From positions 1 to 64,000 of the forward strand of contig NZ_QURN01000014.1 of assembly GCF_003403035.1 (NCBI RefSeq): DNA of 64,000 nucleotides. The letters run 5' to 3'. Position 1 is the stretch's first letter. Each line of letters opens with the position of its first letter. A program made the translations under genes and the position numbers. The DNA is from Mesorhizobium denitrificans. GTDB lineage: Bacteria; Pseudomonadota; Alphaproteobacteria; Rhizobiales; Rhizobiaceae. Of this stretch, positions 25,300 through 34,286 are shown piece after piece. The notes under the pieces are model-generated. The model was not told the origin of the DNA, ran no database searches, and worked only from the letters and a program-made list of their open reading frames with translations.

Positions 25300-26339
25300 C
25301 GCATGTTTGCAATTCGCGCCTCAGCAGAGGCAGGGCTTTCAGCGAAGTTCACCAGATCAGATATGATCGTGAGCGGGCGCTCGCGGACGTGATCGTAGAT
25401 CATCCCAACGTAAACACCTAATATTCCCAAGAACATGCTATTAAGACCAATGCCAAACAATATAAGCAGTTGGGTTGTTGTAAAACCGGGCGGCGATGAA
25501 TTTGGAGCAAAGATTCGCAAGCCAATATAGAAGAACGACAGCAGCACACTTAGCGCGGCAATGAAGATGCCAATATAGAATGCAACGCGCAGCGGCACGC
25601 TGGAATGCGCGATTATTCCGCCGGCCGCCAGTCTGAGAAGCCCACGAAACTTGAACTTGCTTTCGCCATGCAGCCGCGCCGCACGGTCGACAGGCACGCC
25701 GACCTGCTTGCGCGAAAGCGATGAGATCAGGCCACGCAAGTACATATGCGGTTCGTTGATCTTGCGCAGCCTCTCAATAACGCTGCGATCGATCAGACGA
25801 AAATCGCCCGCATCTGCGATCAAATGCGGACCATCGAGCCAGCGCAGCAGCCGGTAATAGGCGCGGCGACCCTCCTGCATGAGGCGATGCTCCTCGCGAT
25901 GACGGCGAACGCCGACCACAACGTCTGCACCTTCGCGCCACTTTTCCAGAAAGGCTTCAAACATTGATGGAGGATCTTGCAGATCCGCATCGATCTGAAT
26001 CGCCGCTTCGCCTTCGCAAAGGAGGTAGCCCGTTAAAACAGAGCGCTGAAAGCCGAAATTCCGCGAAAACCGCGCAATGCGCACGGCTGGATCGTTCGCG
26101 GCGATCGTGACGAGCTTGCTGAAGGTCTGGTCAGTCGAATTGTTGTCCGTGAAAATAAACTCGAACCTGTACGCGGCCAGCGCATCGGTTACGCGCTTCA
26201 ACTCCGCATAGGTCCGATCGACATTCGACTCTTCATTGTAGACGGGCACAATGATGGAAATGAGCGCGCGCGCGGCCTGCGCTTCGACGTCGGAGATTTT
26301 GACGGCCTTGCTCCGCTTCAAGCTATCCTCCGCTGACAT
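25296..26339 (-). CDS. GtrB/DPM1-type glycosyltransferase family 2
   Basis: 347 aa. GT-A domain with ISIIVPVYNEESNVDRTYAEL near residue 25, IQIDADLQDPP (DxD-type) and the RRHREEHRLMQEGRRAYYRLL linker, followed by two C-terminal membrane spans (AFYIGIFIAALSVLLSFFY and LLILFGIGLNSMFLGILGV). This family transfers a sugar from a nucleotide donor to undecaprenyl phosphate for later flipping by GtrA. The start at 26339 is preferred; the first 17 bases overlap the methyltransferase gene, so the two are co-expressed. Confidence 0.85.
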   Translation of the reverse strand: MSAEDSLKRSKAVKISDVEAQAARALISIIVPVYNEESNVDRTYAELKRVTDALAAYRFEFIFTDNNSTDQTFSKLVTIAANDPAVRIARFSRNFGFQRSVLTGYLLCEGEAAIQIDADLQDPPSMFEAFLEKWREGADVVVGVRRHREEHRLMQEGRRAYYRLLRWLDGPHLIADAGDFRLIDRSVIERLRKINEPHMYLRGLISSLSRKQVGVPVDRAARLHGESKFKFRGLLRLAAGGIIAHSSVPLRVAFYIGIFIAALSVLLSFFYIGLRIFAPNSSPPGFTTTQLLILFGIGLNSMFLGILGVYVGMIYDHVRERPLTIISDLVNFAESPASAEARIANMR

Positions 26340-27615
26340 GCGAAGCAGTGAGCCGATCAAACTCCTCCGCCGAAAAGAGGTCGATGATCTCTCCGGCATA
26401 GCCGCGGCTGCGCAGGTATGCGTGGATCTCGTCTGCAATATGCCACGCGAAATTCAGCAAAGGCGCTTCCTTGTTTGGCCGGTCCGCAAAATCATCATCA
26501 GAGACAATGGGGATGCGCGTGCCAGGTACATAATGGTCGATCTTCATGGACCCCGGTTTCTCATAGATCGCAGAGACCATTGTCTCATCAAGACCGAGCA
26601 GCTTTACAAGAATAGCCGCGCGACCCGGAAACGCCTTTGCAGGCAGTGGCCCGAAGCGGGAAACGACTTCAAGAAGTTCCGCGCGCTTGCCTTTGCTCCA
26701 AAGCGGAATACGCCTTCCCATTTCCGCAAGACGCTCGCCGAAATCAGACTCGTCGACCTCATGCGGCGCCAAGCCGCCCACATTTTTCCGCGGTGTACCG
26801 GCCATGACCACTCGAATATTGCCGCCATAACGAGCCGGAAACTCCACAGAAACGAGCGAAGCGCCAAGCGAACGAGCGATGTAGTCGAACGACGTCAAAC
26901 TGTAGGTTCTGGGATGCTCGTGATAGAAAGTATCGAACTGATAGCGGTCCAGAACAGCTCCGAGATAGTGGTTCTCGATGACCAGCAGGGTTTGCGGCCC
27001 CATAAGGGTGCGCAGTGCTGTAATCACGCTTTCCAGATTTTCGATATGCGCGAAAACGTTTGTGAAGGTCACAATGTCTGGCTTGCCATGCTCGGCCACA
27101 ATCTTAGTGGCGATCTCTGGGCTGAAATAATCGTGATAAACCGTGTGGCCTGCAGCGATGGCGTCTGAGGCTGCCCCGGTTGGCTCGACGCCAATGGTCT
27201 TCGCGCCTTTCTGCCGGAAAATGGACAGAAGGCTACCGTCATTGCACCCAACGTCGAGGACGGTAAGATCTTTTACGGACCCGGCCAATTCTTCGCAGCG
27301 GTCGACCAGCGTAGCCATGCCTTTCAGCACATCGGCGGTATGTCGGGCGCGATAGTGATAGCTTTCCGAAAACAGCGTGCGCTTGGGAATCTGGAACATC
27401 TGATGCGCGGTTCGGCAAACCGGGCAGAATGATATCTGAATCGGATATTCAATGGGGATCCGGGGATCGCCAACCGGTACGAGGTCGTCGCACATCGGGT
27501 GATCGCCAAGGTCGAGCGCGCGGTGAAGCGCTTTCTGACCACAAACCTCGCAGTTCTGGATTAAGTTCAAGGCCCGGTTCCAATTCAGCTTGAAGGCGGT
27601 GTATAGGCTTACCAT
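26323..27615 (-). CDS. NDP-sugar C-methyltransferase (NovU/TylC3-like)
   Basis: 430 aa. N-terminal zinc-binding domain with C22-x-x-C25 and C64-x-x-C67, a SAM-dependent methyltransferase core (VLDVGCNDGSLL), and the C-terminal domain typical of sugar C-methyltransferases. Known members methylate C3 or C5 of NDP-4-keto-6-deoxyhexoses (NovU, TylC3, EryBIII). CDP-glucose synthetase and dehydratase are nearby, so the likely substrate is CDP-4-keto-6-deoxyglucose, giving a branched 3-C-methyl sugar; regiochemistry is inference. It is divergent from rfbF over a 74-bp gap that must hold both promoters. Confidence 0.8.
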   Translation of the reverse strand: MVSLYTAFKLNWNRALNLIQNCEVCGQKALHRALDLGDHPMCDDLVPVGDPRIPIEYPIQISFCPVCRTAHQMFQIPKRTLFSESYHYRARHTADVLKGMATLVDRCEELAGSVKDLTVLDVGCNDGSLLSIFRQKGAKTIGVEPTGAASDAIAAGHTVYHDYFSPEIATKIVAEHGKPDIVTFTNVFAHIENLESVITALRTLMGPQTLLVIENHYLGAVLDRYQFDTFYHEHPRTYSLTSFDYIARSLGASLVSVEFPARYGGNIRVVMAGTPRKNVGGLAPHEVDESDFGERLAEMGRRIPLWSKGKRAELLEVVSRFGPLPAKAFPGRAAILVKLLGLDETMVSAIYEKPGSMKIDHYVPGTRIPIVSDDDFADRPNKEAPLLNFAWHIADEIHAYLRSRGYAGEIIDLFSAEEFDRLTASHVSGG

Positions 27616-27689
27616 TAAAGAAATTGCAATCCGGCGCTGCGCGCATATGCACGCCGAACTCTAAGCCGCAGTTTACGGGGGCAACGCCA

Positions 27690-28463
27690 ATGAAAGTCGT
27701 TATTCTTGCCGGAGGTTTCGGCACGCGACTTTCAGAAGCCACACAAAACATACCCAAGCCCCTGGTGGAAATCGGCGAGCGACCGATTCTCTGGCACATA
27801 ATGAAGATTTACGCTGCCGCCGGATTTGACGATTTCGTTGTGTGCTGCGGATACAAATCGCACGTCGTAAAGCAATATTTCGTCGATTACTTCGTACACA
27901 ATTATGACGTCAAAGTGCATCTTGGCGACAATAAGATCGAATATCTGGGCAATGCCAGCGAGCGCTGGACGGTGACGCTGATAGACACCGGCTTGGAGAC
28001 GATGACGGGCGGGCGCATCAAGCGGATTGCCGACTTCGTCGATAACAGCACGTTCTGCGTTACTTACGGCGATGGAGTCGCGGACATCGATGTGCGCGCG
28101 CTTGTCGACTACCACAAGCGGAGCGGCAAGCTGGCGACAGTAACGGCGGTCCCCTCGCCCGGCAGGTTTGGCATTCTCGATCTGGACGCCGCAGACAATG
28201 TCACGCGTTTCCATGAAAAGCCCGACCGGGAGATGGGCTGGATCAATGGCGGCTTTTTCGTTCTTGAACCGGGCGTATTCGACTATATTGACGGCGATAA
28301 AACTTCATTCGAGCGAGAGCCGTTGGAGAGACTTGCGCGCGATGAGCAATTGTCGGCGTATCGTCACCACGGCTTTTGGCAACCTATGGACACCCTCAGG
28401 GACCAGCGCGAACTTGAACGGCTCTGGCTCTCCGGCAAAGCGCCTTGGAAAATCTGGCAATGA
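27690..28463 (+). CDS. rfbF: Glucose-1-phosphate cytidylyltransferase
   Basis: 257 aa. The N-terminal LAGGFGTRLSEATQNIPKPL is the nucleotidyltransferase signature, followed by the RfbF-specific FDDFVVCCGYKSHVVKQYF and GWINGGFFVLEPGVFDYI. It makes CDP-glucose from CTP and glucose-1-phosphate, the entry step to CDP-deoxysugars. GGGGG lies before the chosen ATG at 27690. The stop overlaps the gtrA-like start (ATGA). The partner dehydratase is on the other strand at 30766. Confidence 0.92.
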   Translation: MKVVILAGGFGTRLSEATQNIPKPLVEIGERPILWHIMKIYAAAGFDDFVVCCGYKSHVVKQYFVDYFVHNYDVKVHLGDNKIEYLGNASERWTVTLIDTGLETMTGGRIKRIADFVDNSTFCVTYGDGVADIDVRALVDYHKRSGKLATVTAVPSPGRFGILDLDAADNVTRFHEKPDREMGWINGGFFVLEPGVFDYIDGDKTSFEREPLERLARDEQLSAYRHHGFWQPMDTLRDQRELERLWLSGKAPWKIWQ

Positions 28464-28861
28464 AATCGCGAGCCCGATTGGTTCGATTCGGAATCTCCGG
28501 CGCATTCACGACGGTCGCATACTTCCTTGCGTCCAACGCGTTGCATTACGGCTTGGATATATCGGCAAGCACATCGTCTGCACTTAGCTACGCAATGGCG
28601 GTGGTGCTTTCGTATCTGCTGCAAAGCATGTTCACTTTTCAGACCAAAAATCACTCGTCGCAGCAAGTCACCCGGTTCGCTGTGGTAACACTGGCTGGAC
28701 TGGCCGTTTCATGGGGCCTGGTCAAAGCACTAACCGGCTATATGAATCAGCCCGCATGGGTGTCGACAATCGCCGTCTGCATCGTCATTCCGCTTCTCAA
28801 CTATGTGCTTTTTCACATTTGGGTATTCGTGCAACCAGATGCGAAGGCGCGTGTCAGATGA
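28460..28861 (+). CDS. gtrA: GtrA-family membrane protein
   Basis: 133 aa with four membrane spans and the GtrA pattern: FGISGAFTTVAYFLASNAL at the N-terminus and KALTGYMNQP..VSTIAVCIVIPLLNYVLFHIWVF at the C-terminus. GtrA proteins are thought to flip undecaprenyl-phosphate-linked sugars, working with GtrB-type transferases such as the one at 25296. ATGA overlaps on both sides couple it to rfbF and to the methyltransferase that follows. Confidence 0.85.
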   Translation: MKSRARLVRFGISGAFTTVAYFLASNALHYGLDISASTSSALSYAMAVVLSYLLQSMFTFQTKNHSSQQVTRFAVVTLAGLAVSWGLVKALTGYMNQPAWVSTIAVCIVIPLLNYVLFHIWVFVQPDAKARVR

Positions 28862-29583
28862 AAGAGAACGCGAAGGAATCAGTTACGCAAGGCCAGGTCG
28901 CTGACGATTTTGACCGGGTCGCTGACGATTATGAAAAGCAGATCAACAGCGCAATCGCCTTTGGCGGGCGCGAGCATCAATTTTACATCGACGTCAAGCG
29001 CGACCGAATTCTGGAGCTGACGCAGCATACGCTGGGTGATTTGGCGCGGCTTGATGTGCTGGATATTGGCTGCGGACTAGGTGCCTATCATCCCGGCTTG
29101 AAAGGTGTGTTCCGCGAATTGCACGGCGTTGATGTCTCAAGCCGGAGCATTAACCTCGCGCGGCAACGGCATCCGTTTGTACAGTATAAGAGTTTTGACG
29201 GTGGCGCCCTGCCCTATGCGAACGCACGGTTCGACATGGCGTTTGCGGTCTGCGTAATGCACCACGTTCCGCCAGCCGGATGGGTGCAGTTCGTGCAAGA
29301 GATGGGACGCGTTTTAAAGCCCGGTGGGTTGGCGCTGATCTTCGAGCATAACCCCTACAATCCGGCCACGCAGTATATTGTGCGGAGCTGCGAGATTGAT
29401 AAGGATGCGGTGCTGCTGCGCCCCGGCCAGATCAGAAAGCTGTTTCGCAACGCCGCCTTCAAAGACGTTTGGACGCGCGGAATGTTGGCCGTGCCTCCAG
29501 TCGGGCAAATTCTATCGGCGGCAGATAAAGTGCTGGGACATGTTCCTGTAGGCGCGCAGTACTATCTCGCAGCTAGGAAATAG
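28858..29583 (+). CDS. Class I SAM-dependent methyltransferase
   Basis: 241 aa. Motif I is LDIGCGLGAYHPGL near residue 65; the core continues with MAFAVCVMHHVPPAGWVQFV and RVLKPGGLALIFEHNPYNPAT, as in Methyltransf_11 enzymes. The start at 28858 overlaps the gtrA stop (ATGA). In this locus it probably methylates a sugar hydroxyl or the lipid-linked glycan; the acceptor cannot be read from sequence. The 3' end overlaps the convergent oxidoreductase gene by 11 bases. Confidence 0.8.
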   Translation: MKENAKESVTQGQVADDFDRVADDYEKQINSAIAFGGREHQFYIDVKRDRILELTQHTLGDLARLDVLDIGCGLGAYHPGLKGVFRELHGVDVSSRSINLARQRHPFVQYKSFDGGALPYANARFDMAFAVCVMHHVPPAGWVQFVQEMGRVLKPGGLALIFEHNPYNPATQYIVRSCEIDKDAVLLRPGQIRKLFRNAAFKDVWTRGMLAVPPVGQILSAADKVLGHVPVGAQYYLAARK

Positions 29584-30769
29584 CGCGGGACGCGAGTGCT
29601 TTCCTGATGCTGGCAAGCGCAGGCGCATCGCGTAGTTGTGCAGGAATTTCCGCCTCAGGCACCTGGCCGCCAAGCCAACTCCGCAACAGCGTGACTAGCT
29701 GTTGATGGTCCGGGCTTGCGTTGCGTCCGCCAAGAATATCCAGTGAGATTTCACGCAGTGCGTAATTTGCAGCGGTCGCGTCTGCTTCCGGGCCAAAGCT
29801 TTCGATGATTTCGTGGGCCTGCTGTTCTCTGATGCTGCCCAAAACACGGTCAACCAGCACGATTGACTCGATTGCATTCTCGACGCGGGCGAGCTGCGGC
29901 TCGGAACTGCCGAGAAACGCTTGCAACTCAAGCGTCAACGGGCTGCTGTAACCCTGCTCAACATCGATTGGACCGCCATTTATTTCCGCCTGACCGGGCT
30001 CTTTGGAAAAGTCGAGCGAGGCGCGACCATGTTCGCCTTCCAACCTGATAACCCGCCGACGACTGGATGTATCGCGCGCAATTTTGACGGTCGCGCGCAT
30101 ATCCGCAAGCCTGGCATTCAGAGACACGATCCGTCCGCCAGACTGGCTTATTGCTTGGATTTCGTCGAACCGAGCGCGAGGCTCAAATAATCGCAGCACG
30201 CTCCAGATGTGCGGAAAGGAATCTGGCAGGCAGTTCACGCTGGGATCGTATGACTTTGTTTCGGCGTAGCGGATTTCGCTGGCAGGATCCAACCACTCAA
30301 CATCAATATGGGTCAGTTTTCCGAGCGCTTTTGCCTGATCTCTAAAACGATGAAGGTTCGGCGCTAACAGAAAAACCAAGCCCGTCACGCACCGACCGGG
30401 GGCAGACGCGTGAACGACTTGAAGCGCGGACGCCTCACTGAGCGCAAAAGGCTTCTCAACAAATACACGCTTGCCAGCACGCAGCGCCGCGAGTGCGGTT
30501 CCGGCGTTTTCGCGCGCAGAACGAGCCACGAGAACCAGCTCAATATCAGCCCGCGCGAGCGCATCCTCAAAGCGGCCGACAGACACCGCAAGGTGGTCAG
30601 AGGAAAGCTCTGGCAGCGCATCAAGCCAACCTTGCTCGTTCGAAATGGAGCACAGGTTTAACTCCGAGCCGCACGGCAATATCTTGACCAGAATACGGGC
30701 AATCGTTCGCGCCCAGCGGCCACCACCAACCACGCAGACTTTTTGCGGAAGATTTGGCGCCAATGTCAT
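29573..30769 (-). CDS. Gfo/Idh/MocA-like oxidoreductase
   Basis: 398 aa. Rossmann motif VCVVGGGRWARTIARIL at the N-terminus and the EKP signature in RVFVEKPFALSEASAL, as in Gfo/Idh/MocA enzymes. The C-terminal part is longer and more divergent than usual. It is coupled to rfbG (ATGA). It is a good candidate for reduction of the 4-keto group (or a 3-keto group) of the CDP-sugar after dehydration and C-methylation, which is inference from position. Confidence 0.7.
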   Translation of the reverse strand: MTLAPNLPQKVCVVGGGRWARTIARILVKILPCGSELNLCSISNEQGWLDALPELSSDHLAVSVGRFEDALARADIELVLVARSARENAGTALAALRAGKRVFVEKPFALSEASALQVVHASAPGRCVTGLVFLLAPNLHRFRDQAKALGKLTHIDVEWLDPASEIRYAETKSYDPSVNCLPDSFPHIWSVLRLFEPRARFDEIQAISQSGGRIVSLNARLADMRATVKIARDTSSRRRVIRLEGEHGRASLDFSKEPGQAEINGGPIDVEQGYSSPLTLELQAFLGSSEPQLARVENAIESIVLVDRVLGSIREQQAHEIIESFGPEADATAANYALREISLDILGGRNASPDHQQLVTLLRSWLGGQVPEAEIPAQLRDAPALASIRKALASRAIS

Positions 30770-31851
30770 GCTTCGACCAGCAGAGCCCGCCGATAAGAAG
30801 CGAGCTGATCGGCGGTTTTCTGCGAAATTGCAGCCGGCTTCTCTGAAAATGACCGATACCAGTCCGCTGTATTGGCTATGGACTCCTCCAGCGACCAAGC
30901 TGGCGACCAACCAAGCGCATCATGCGCCAAGGAGCTGTCCAACGAAAGAATTTGCGTTTCAGGCTTGCCATGTGCCGGGACCACCTGAATTTCGGGAAGC
31001 ATCCAGCTTTGGCCGAATATTTTCAGAACCTCGTGGACCGGGATGCTGCTTTGGTCCGCAGGGCCGAAATTCCACGCGCGCTGGACAGTCTTTTCGTTGG
31101 TGAGCAATGCATTCGCCAAAACGAGATATGCGTGGCACAGATTGAGGACATGCTGCCACGGCCGCGACGCGTTGGGGTTGCGAACGACAAGCGGACGACG
31201 GTCATGAATTGCGCGAACGATGTCGGGGATCAAGCGATCCTCCGACCAATCGCCTCCACCAATCACGTTTCCGCCTCGCGCGGTTGCGAGCGGCCTGTCG
31301 GCAAGAAAGCACTTGCGATAGGTGGCGGCAACCAGCTCCGCCGCCGCCTTGGACGAGCTATACGGGTCCGTGCCGCCCAGCCGATCCTCTTCCTTGTAGG
31401 GCCGAAGACCCTCCGTATTTTCGTAGACCTTGTCCGTGGTGACGCAAACTATTGCCTTGGTTGAACGCGTTTGCCGACATGCCTCCAAGACATGCGCCGT
31501 GCCCATGACATTGGTATCGAAGGTTTCGAGAGGAAGGTCGAACGACTTGCGCACGAGAGGTTGTGCGGCGAGGTGAAAGACAATTTCAGGATCGATTTGG
31601 CGGACGCGCGCGATGAGCGAAGCTCTGTCGCGTATGTCGATTACATTGTGCGCAAGCAGCTTTTCAAGCCCAACCAGACCGAACATGTTTGGAACAGTAT
31701 CTGGCGCGAGCGCAATGCCATGAACCTCAGCGCCAATTGATTTCAGCCAAAGCGCAAGCCAGCTCCCCTTGAAGCCCGTATGTCCTGTGACCAAAACGCG
31801 CCTGCCAGCCAAAGCACGTTCAAAATCGAGAAGCTTATGTGGCTCAGTCAT
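30766..31851 (-). CDS. rfbG: CDP-glucose 4,6-dehydratase
   Basis: 361 aa extended SDR. GHTGFKGSWLALWL is the NAD motif with the RfbG-specific FKGSWL, followed by LAAQPLVRKSFDLP, the TDKVYEN stretch and the YSSSK catalytic pair. It makes CDP-4-keto-6-deoxyglucose from the product of rfbF. Its 5' neighbour is the 612-aa membrane protein (8-base overlap) and its 3' neighbour the oxidoreductase. No CDP-4-keto-6-deoxyglucose-3-dehydrase (rfbH) gene is in the window, so a 3,6-dideoxysugar is unlikely to be the product here. Confidence 0.9.
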   Translation of the reverse strand: MTEPHKLLDFERALAGRRVLVTGHTGFKGSWLALWLKSIGAEVHGIALAPDTVPNMFGLVGLEKLLAHNVIDIRDRASLIARVRQIDPEIVFHLAAQPLVRKSFDLPLETFDTNVMGTAHVLEACRQTRSTKAIVCVTTDKVYENTEGLRPYKEEDRLGGTDPYSSSKAAAELVAATYRKCFLADRPLATARGGNVIGGGDWSEDRLIPDIVRAIHDRRPLVVRNPNASRPWQHVLNLCHAYLVLANALLTNEKTVQRAWNFGPADQSSIPVHEVLKIFGQSWMLPEIQVVPAHGKPETQILSLDSSLAHDALGWSPAWSLEESIANTADWYRSFSEKPAAISQKTADQLASYRRALLVEA

Positions 31852-33682
31852 TTTTCCGGACAGGCTTCCATAGAAGTTGTTTCTCTTTTCGGTAACCGGT
31901 CGTGACTTCTGCAGCTATCTCGTAGCCGGACGGAAAGTCCAGCCCCGCCTCGCTTAGTACCGCTTCGTCATTTTTCGCTGCACCAGTGGGCGCTGTCAGA
32001 ATCCACGCATCCTTGAGTATTTCGCTGCCCGCCGCCGCCAAAACGGAAGCCGCAAATGATTTTGAGCCCTTATAGCCGCCGACGATCCACGGTGTAACCG
32101 GTGCATTTGCGCCAAGAACAAGCGCCGCGCCAGGGGTTGCACCCGTCATGTCGATCAACGGCGTTCCTTCGCTCCAACCATGCTCCAGCGCGCCGGAACG
32201 CAACGCATTTACCCAGTTCGCGGTCGCTCCATCGACAAGGATGGGAGAGTCGCTTCCCGCAAGAGTTATGGGATTTGTCTGGTGCGACATGCTCTCTGGT
32301 AGGCGGTATGGCATCATCGAAACATAAAAAAGGAACAGCACAGGCAGAAAGGCCAACAGGTAAATCACCGACACGCGCAACAGCCAGCGCGCGGGAGGAA
32401 TGATTGCCATCGCAAGAAACAGGGCCGAGCCAACGTAAAGCGGAAACGCCGTTCCCGAGTTTCCAATCATCACGCCAGTGCCTCCAAAGGGAGCCACAAG
32501 CGCTATGGATGCGAGCGCAAGCGCGGTGATGACGGGCGAGCTGTTCGCCACTTCGGGGTTCGACTTAGGAAACGTTTCACCATTCAAGCGCGCCGCGAGT
32601 TTAAAGAACAGGAATTGGCCAAGCAAAAGCAGAACGAGCCTTACGCCAAGATTACCCCATGATGAAACGGCCTGAACAACATGAGTTGAGTACGCGGTTA
32701 CAGCAACCAGCGCTGCAACGCCCGCTACGCAGGATTGGGCCATGCGCTTTTCATTGAGGTGCAAACGCGGGGGCCAACCGATGAAAAAGACAATCAGCGT
32801 GACGAGCGCGCCTGCGAGACTGGGTGTGGAAAACATTTGGCCGGGAACATCTCGCAACGCCGTAAGCACGCGGCCGATAGCGTCACCAAATGTGTGCCCG
32901 GCATCAAGCGTGGCAGCGAGATCTTTGGCAAAGTTCACACGCGTCAAGAAGGGTTCAACGCCCCCGCCCAAGAAAGCGGCGTGCAGCAGGAAAAGCAAAA
33001 TGAACACGCAAACCGCAGCGACGCCGATGCGCAATGTTTGGCGATAAGGGCAAACGCAAGCGATCCACAGACCTGCAACACCGCCCACCGCAATTGCACT
33101 CGTGGGTCTTCCTATCGCGACCAGCACGCCACCAATCGCAAGCGCGTCAGCGATGCGAATTTCCTCGCCGAGTAAGCCGGCTCGATTGATACTCCTGATC
33201 ACGCTTGCAGCGACGATCATCGCCCCAGCAAGAACAAAGGTGTTGTACGATGGAGTAATCAACCAAAAGCGAAAGATTGACAGCGTCGAAATAGCAAATG
33301 CAATTATTAAAAGAGTTCGTATAAGAAATTGCGACGACAGATATCTTGATGCAAAAATGGAATAATATACTGAAACACACAGAATAAAAGCGACGCCAAA
33401 TATTCTTAAGAACGGCACGTTGTGCGGATAAAAATCAGAAAACAAGCCAAGGTATTGCCCGAACTCAGAAACTGCTCCGATATTTCTGTTCGGATAAAAT
33501 ATATTAAGCAGGTAAAAGGACTCGTCAGTAATATCGAATCCCTTATTGGCATTCCAGACGATGAATCCATAGGCCAGGACAAGCGCGAGCAGCGATGGGG
33601 CAGCCACGATCACCGTGCGAAGGTATTGCGGACGATCTGGGCTGGCGTTGCCAAACGGCGATCTTGCGGGATTCGATTGCAT
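31844..33682 (-). CDS. Large multi-span membrane protein of the glycan locus
   Basis: 612 aa. About ten to twelve hydrophobic segments through residue 470, then a soluble tail of about 140 residues. The layout is like that of the 673-aa protein at 23278, though sequences differ. The region coding for residues near 100-140 is very AT-rich (19 G/C of 60 at 33301-33360), in contrast to neighbours, which suggests acquired DNA. No family is recognised; a GT-C type membrane glycosyltransferase fits its size and context. The 170-bp gap upstream of its start holds the shared promoter region with the lipoprotein gene. Confidence 0.6.
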   Translation of the reverse strand: MQSNPARSPFGNASPDRPQYLRTVIVAAPSLLALVLAYGFIVWNANKGFDITDESFYLLNIFYPNRNIGAVSEFGQYLGLFSDFYPHNVPFLRIFGVAFILCVSVYYSIFASRYLSSQFLIRTLLIIAFAISTLSIFRFWLITPSYNTFVLAGAMIVAASVIRSINRAGLLGEEIRIADALAIGGVLVAIGRPTSAIAVGGVAGLWIACVCPYRQTLRIGVAAVCVFILLFLLHAAFLGGGVEPFLTRVNFAKDLAATLDAGHTFGDAIGRVLTALRDVPGQMFSTPSLAGALVTLIVFFIGWPPRLHLNEKRMAQSCVAGVAALVAVTAYSTHVVQAVSSWGNLGVRLVLLLLGQFLFFKLAARLNGETFPKSNPEVANSSPVITALALASIALVAPFGGTGVMIGNSGTAFPLYVGSALFLAMAIIPPARWLLRVSVIYLLAFLPVLFLFYVSMMPYRLPESMSHQTNPITLAGSDSPILVDGATANWVNALRSGALEHGWSEGTPLIDMTGATPGAALVLGANAPVTPWIVGGYKGSKSFAASVLAAAGSEILKDAWILTAPTGAAKNDEAVLSEAGLDFPSGYEIAAEVTTGYRKEKQLLWKPVRKND

Positions 33683-33851
33683 CAGCGTCCAAAATTTCGG
33701 TTATTGGCTCCCCATGTTTTTCGCGACATTGAGGCCGCGCAAGCCCTATCAAAGAATTCACAACAATCAAGCAGAGCGCGTCTCGCTCCCGATTTTCACC
33801 GCTTTTGCGCGCTAGACTGCATCATTCGATAGCCTTCTGCGGAGAAGCCAG

Positions 33852-34286
33852 ATGCAACGCAACACATTGATTCGTACAGCCATACTTGCTGCGCTGATGG
33901 CAGGCGTAGCCGGTTGTGTCGATGATCCCGGCTATGGTCCGTATGATAATGGCGGCGGCTATTACGACGGCTATCGCGACTACCAGCCCTATCGACCCTA
34001 CCGACCGTATTACCGCGACAGATATTACGGCGACGACTACTACAGCGGTCCGGATTACAGCTATGGGCGGCCTCCGCGCGCTGGTTGGCAGGACGACCGC
34101 TATTACCGCAAGCCGCCTCCCAGCCGGAATCCGGTCGGACGGCCTCCGGTGCGCAAACCCGTGGCCTCTGCGCCGCCGCGTGTACCGCATACACCAGCGC
34201 CGCAAGGCGAGGCTCACCGTCCACCACACCTGGCGACGGGTGCAGATCAAACGCCGCTTTATCCGACGAAGAATTATCGCCGCTGA
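33852..34286 (+). CDS. Tyr/Pro-rich lipoprotein of unknown function
   Basis: 144 aa. A lipoprotein signal peptide ends in VAGC with C22 as the modified cysteine. The mature part is low in complexity: residues 25-75 are rich in Tyr, Asp, Gly and Arg with YRPYRPYYRD-type repeats, and the rest is Pro/Arg-rich. GGAGAAG precedes the ATG. Such proteins are seen in rhizobial envelopes but no role is known to me. Its 3' end overlaps the convergent cbbR gene by 13 bases. Confidence 0.6.
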   Translation: MQRNTLIRTAILAALMAGVAGCVDDPGYGPYDNGGGYYDGYRDYQPYRPYRPYYRDRYYGDDYYSGPDYSYGRPPRAGWQDDRYYRKPPPSRNPVGRPPVRKPVASAPPRVPHTPAPQGEAHRPPHLATGADQTPLYPTKNYRR

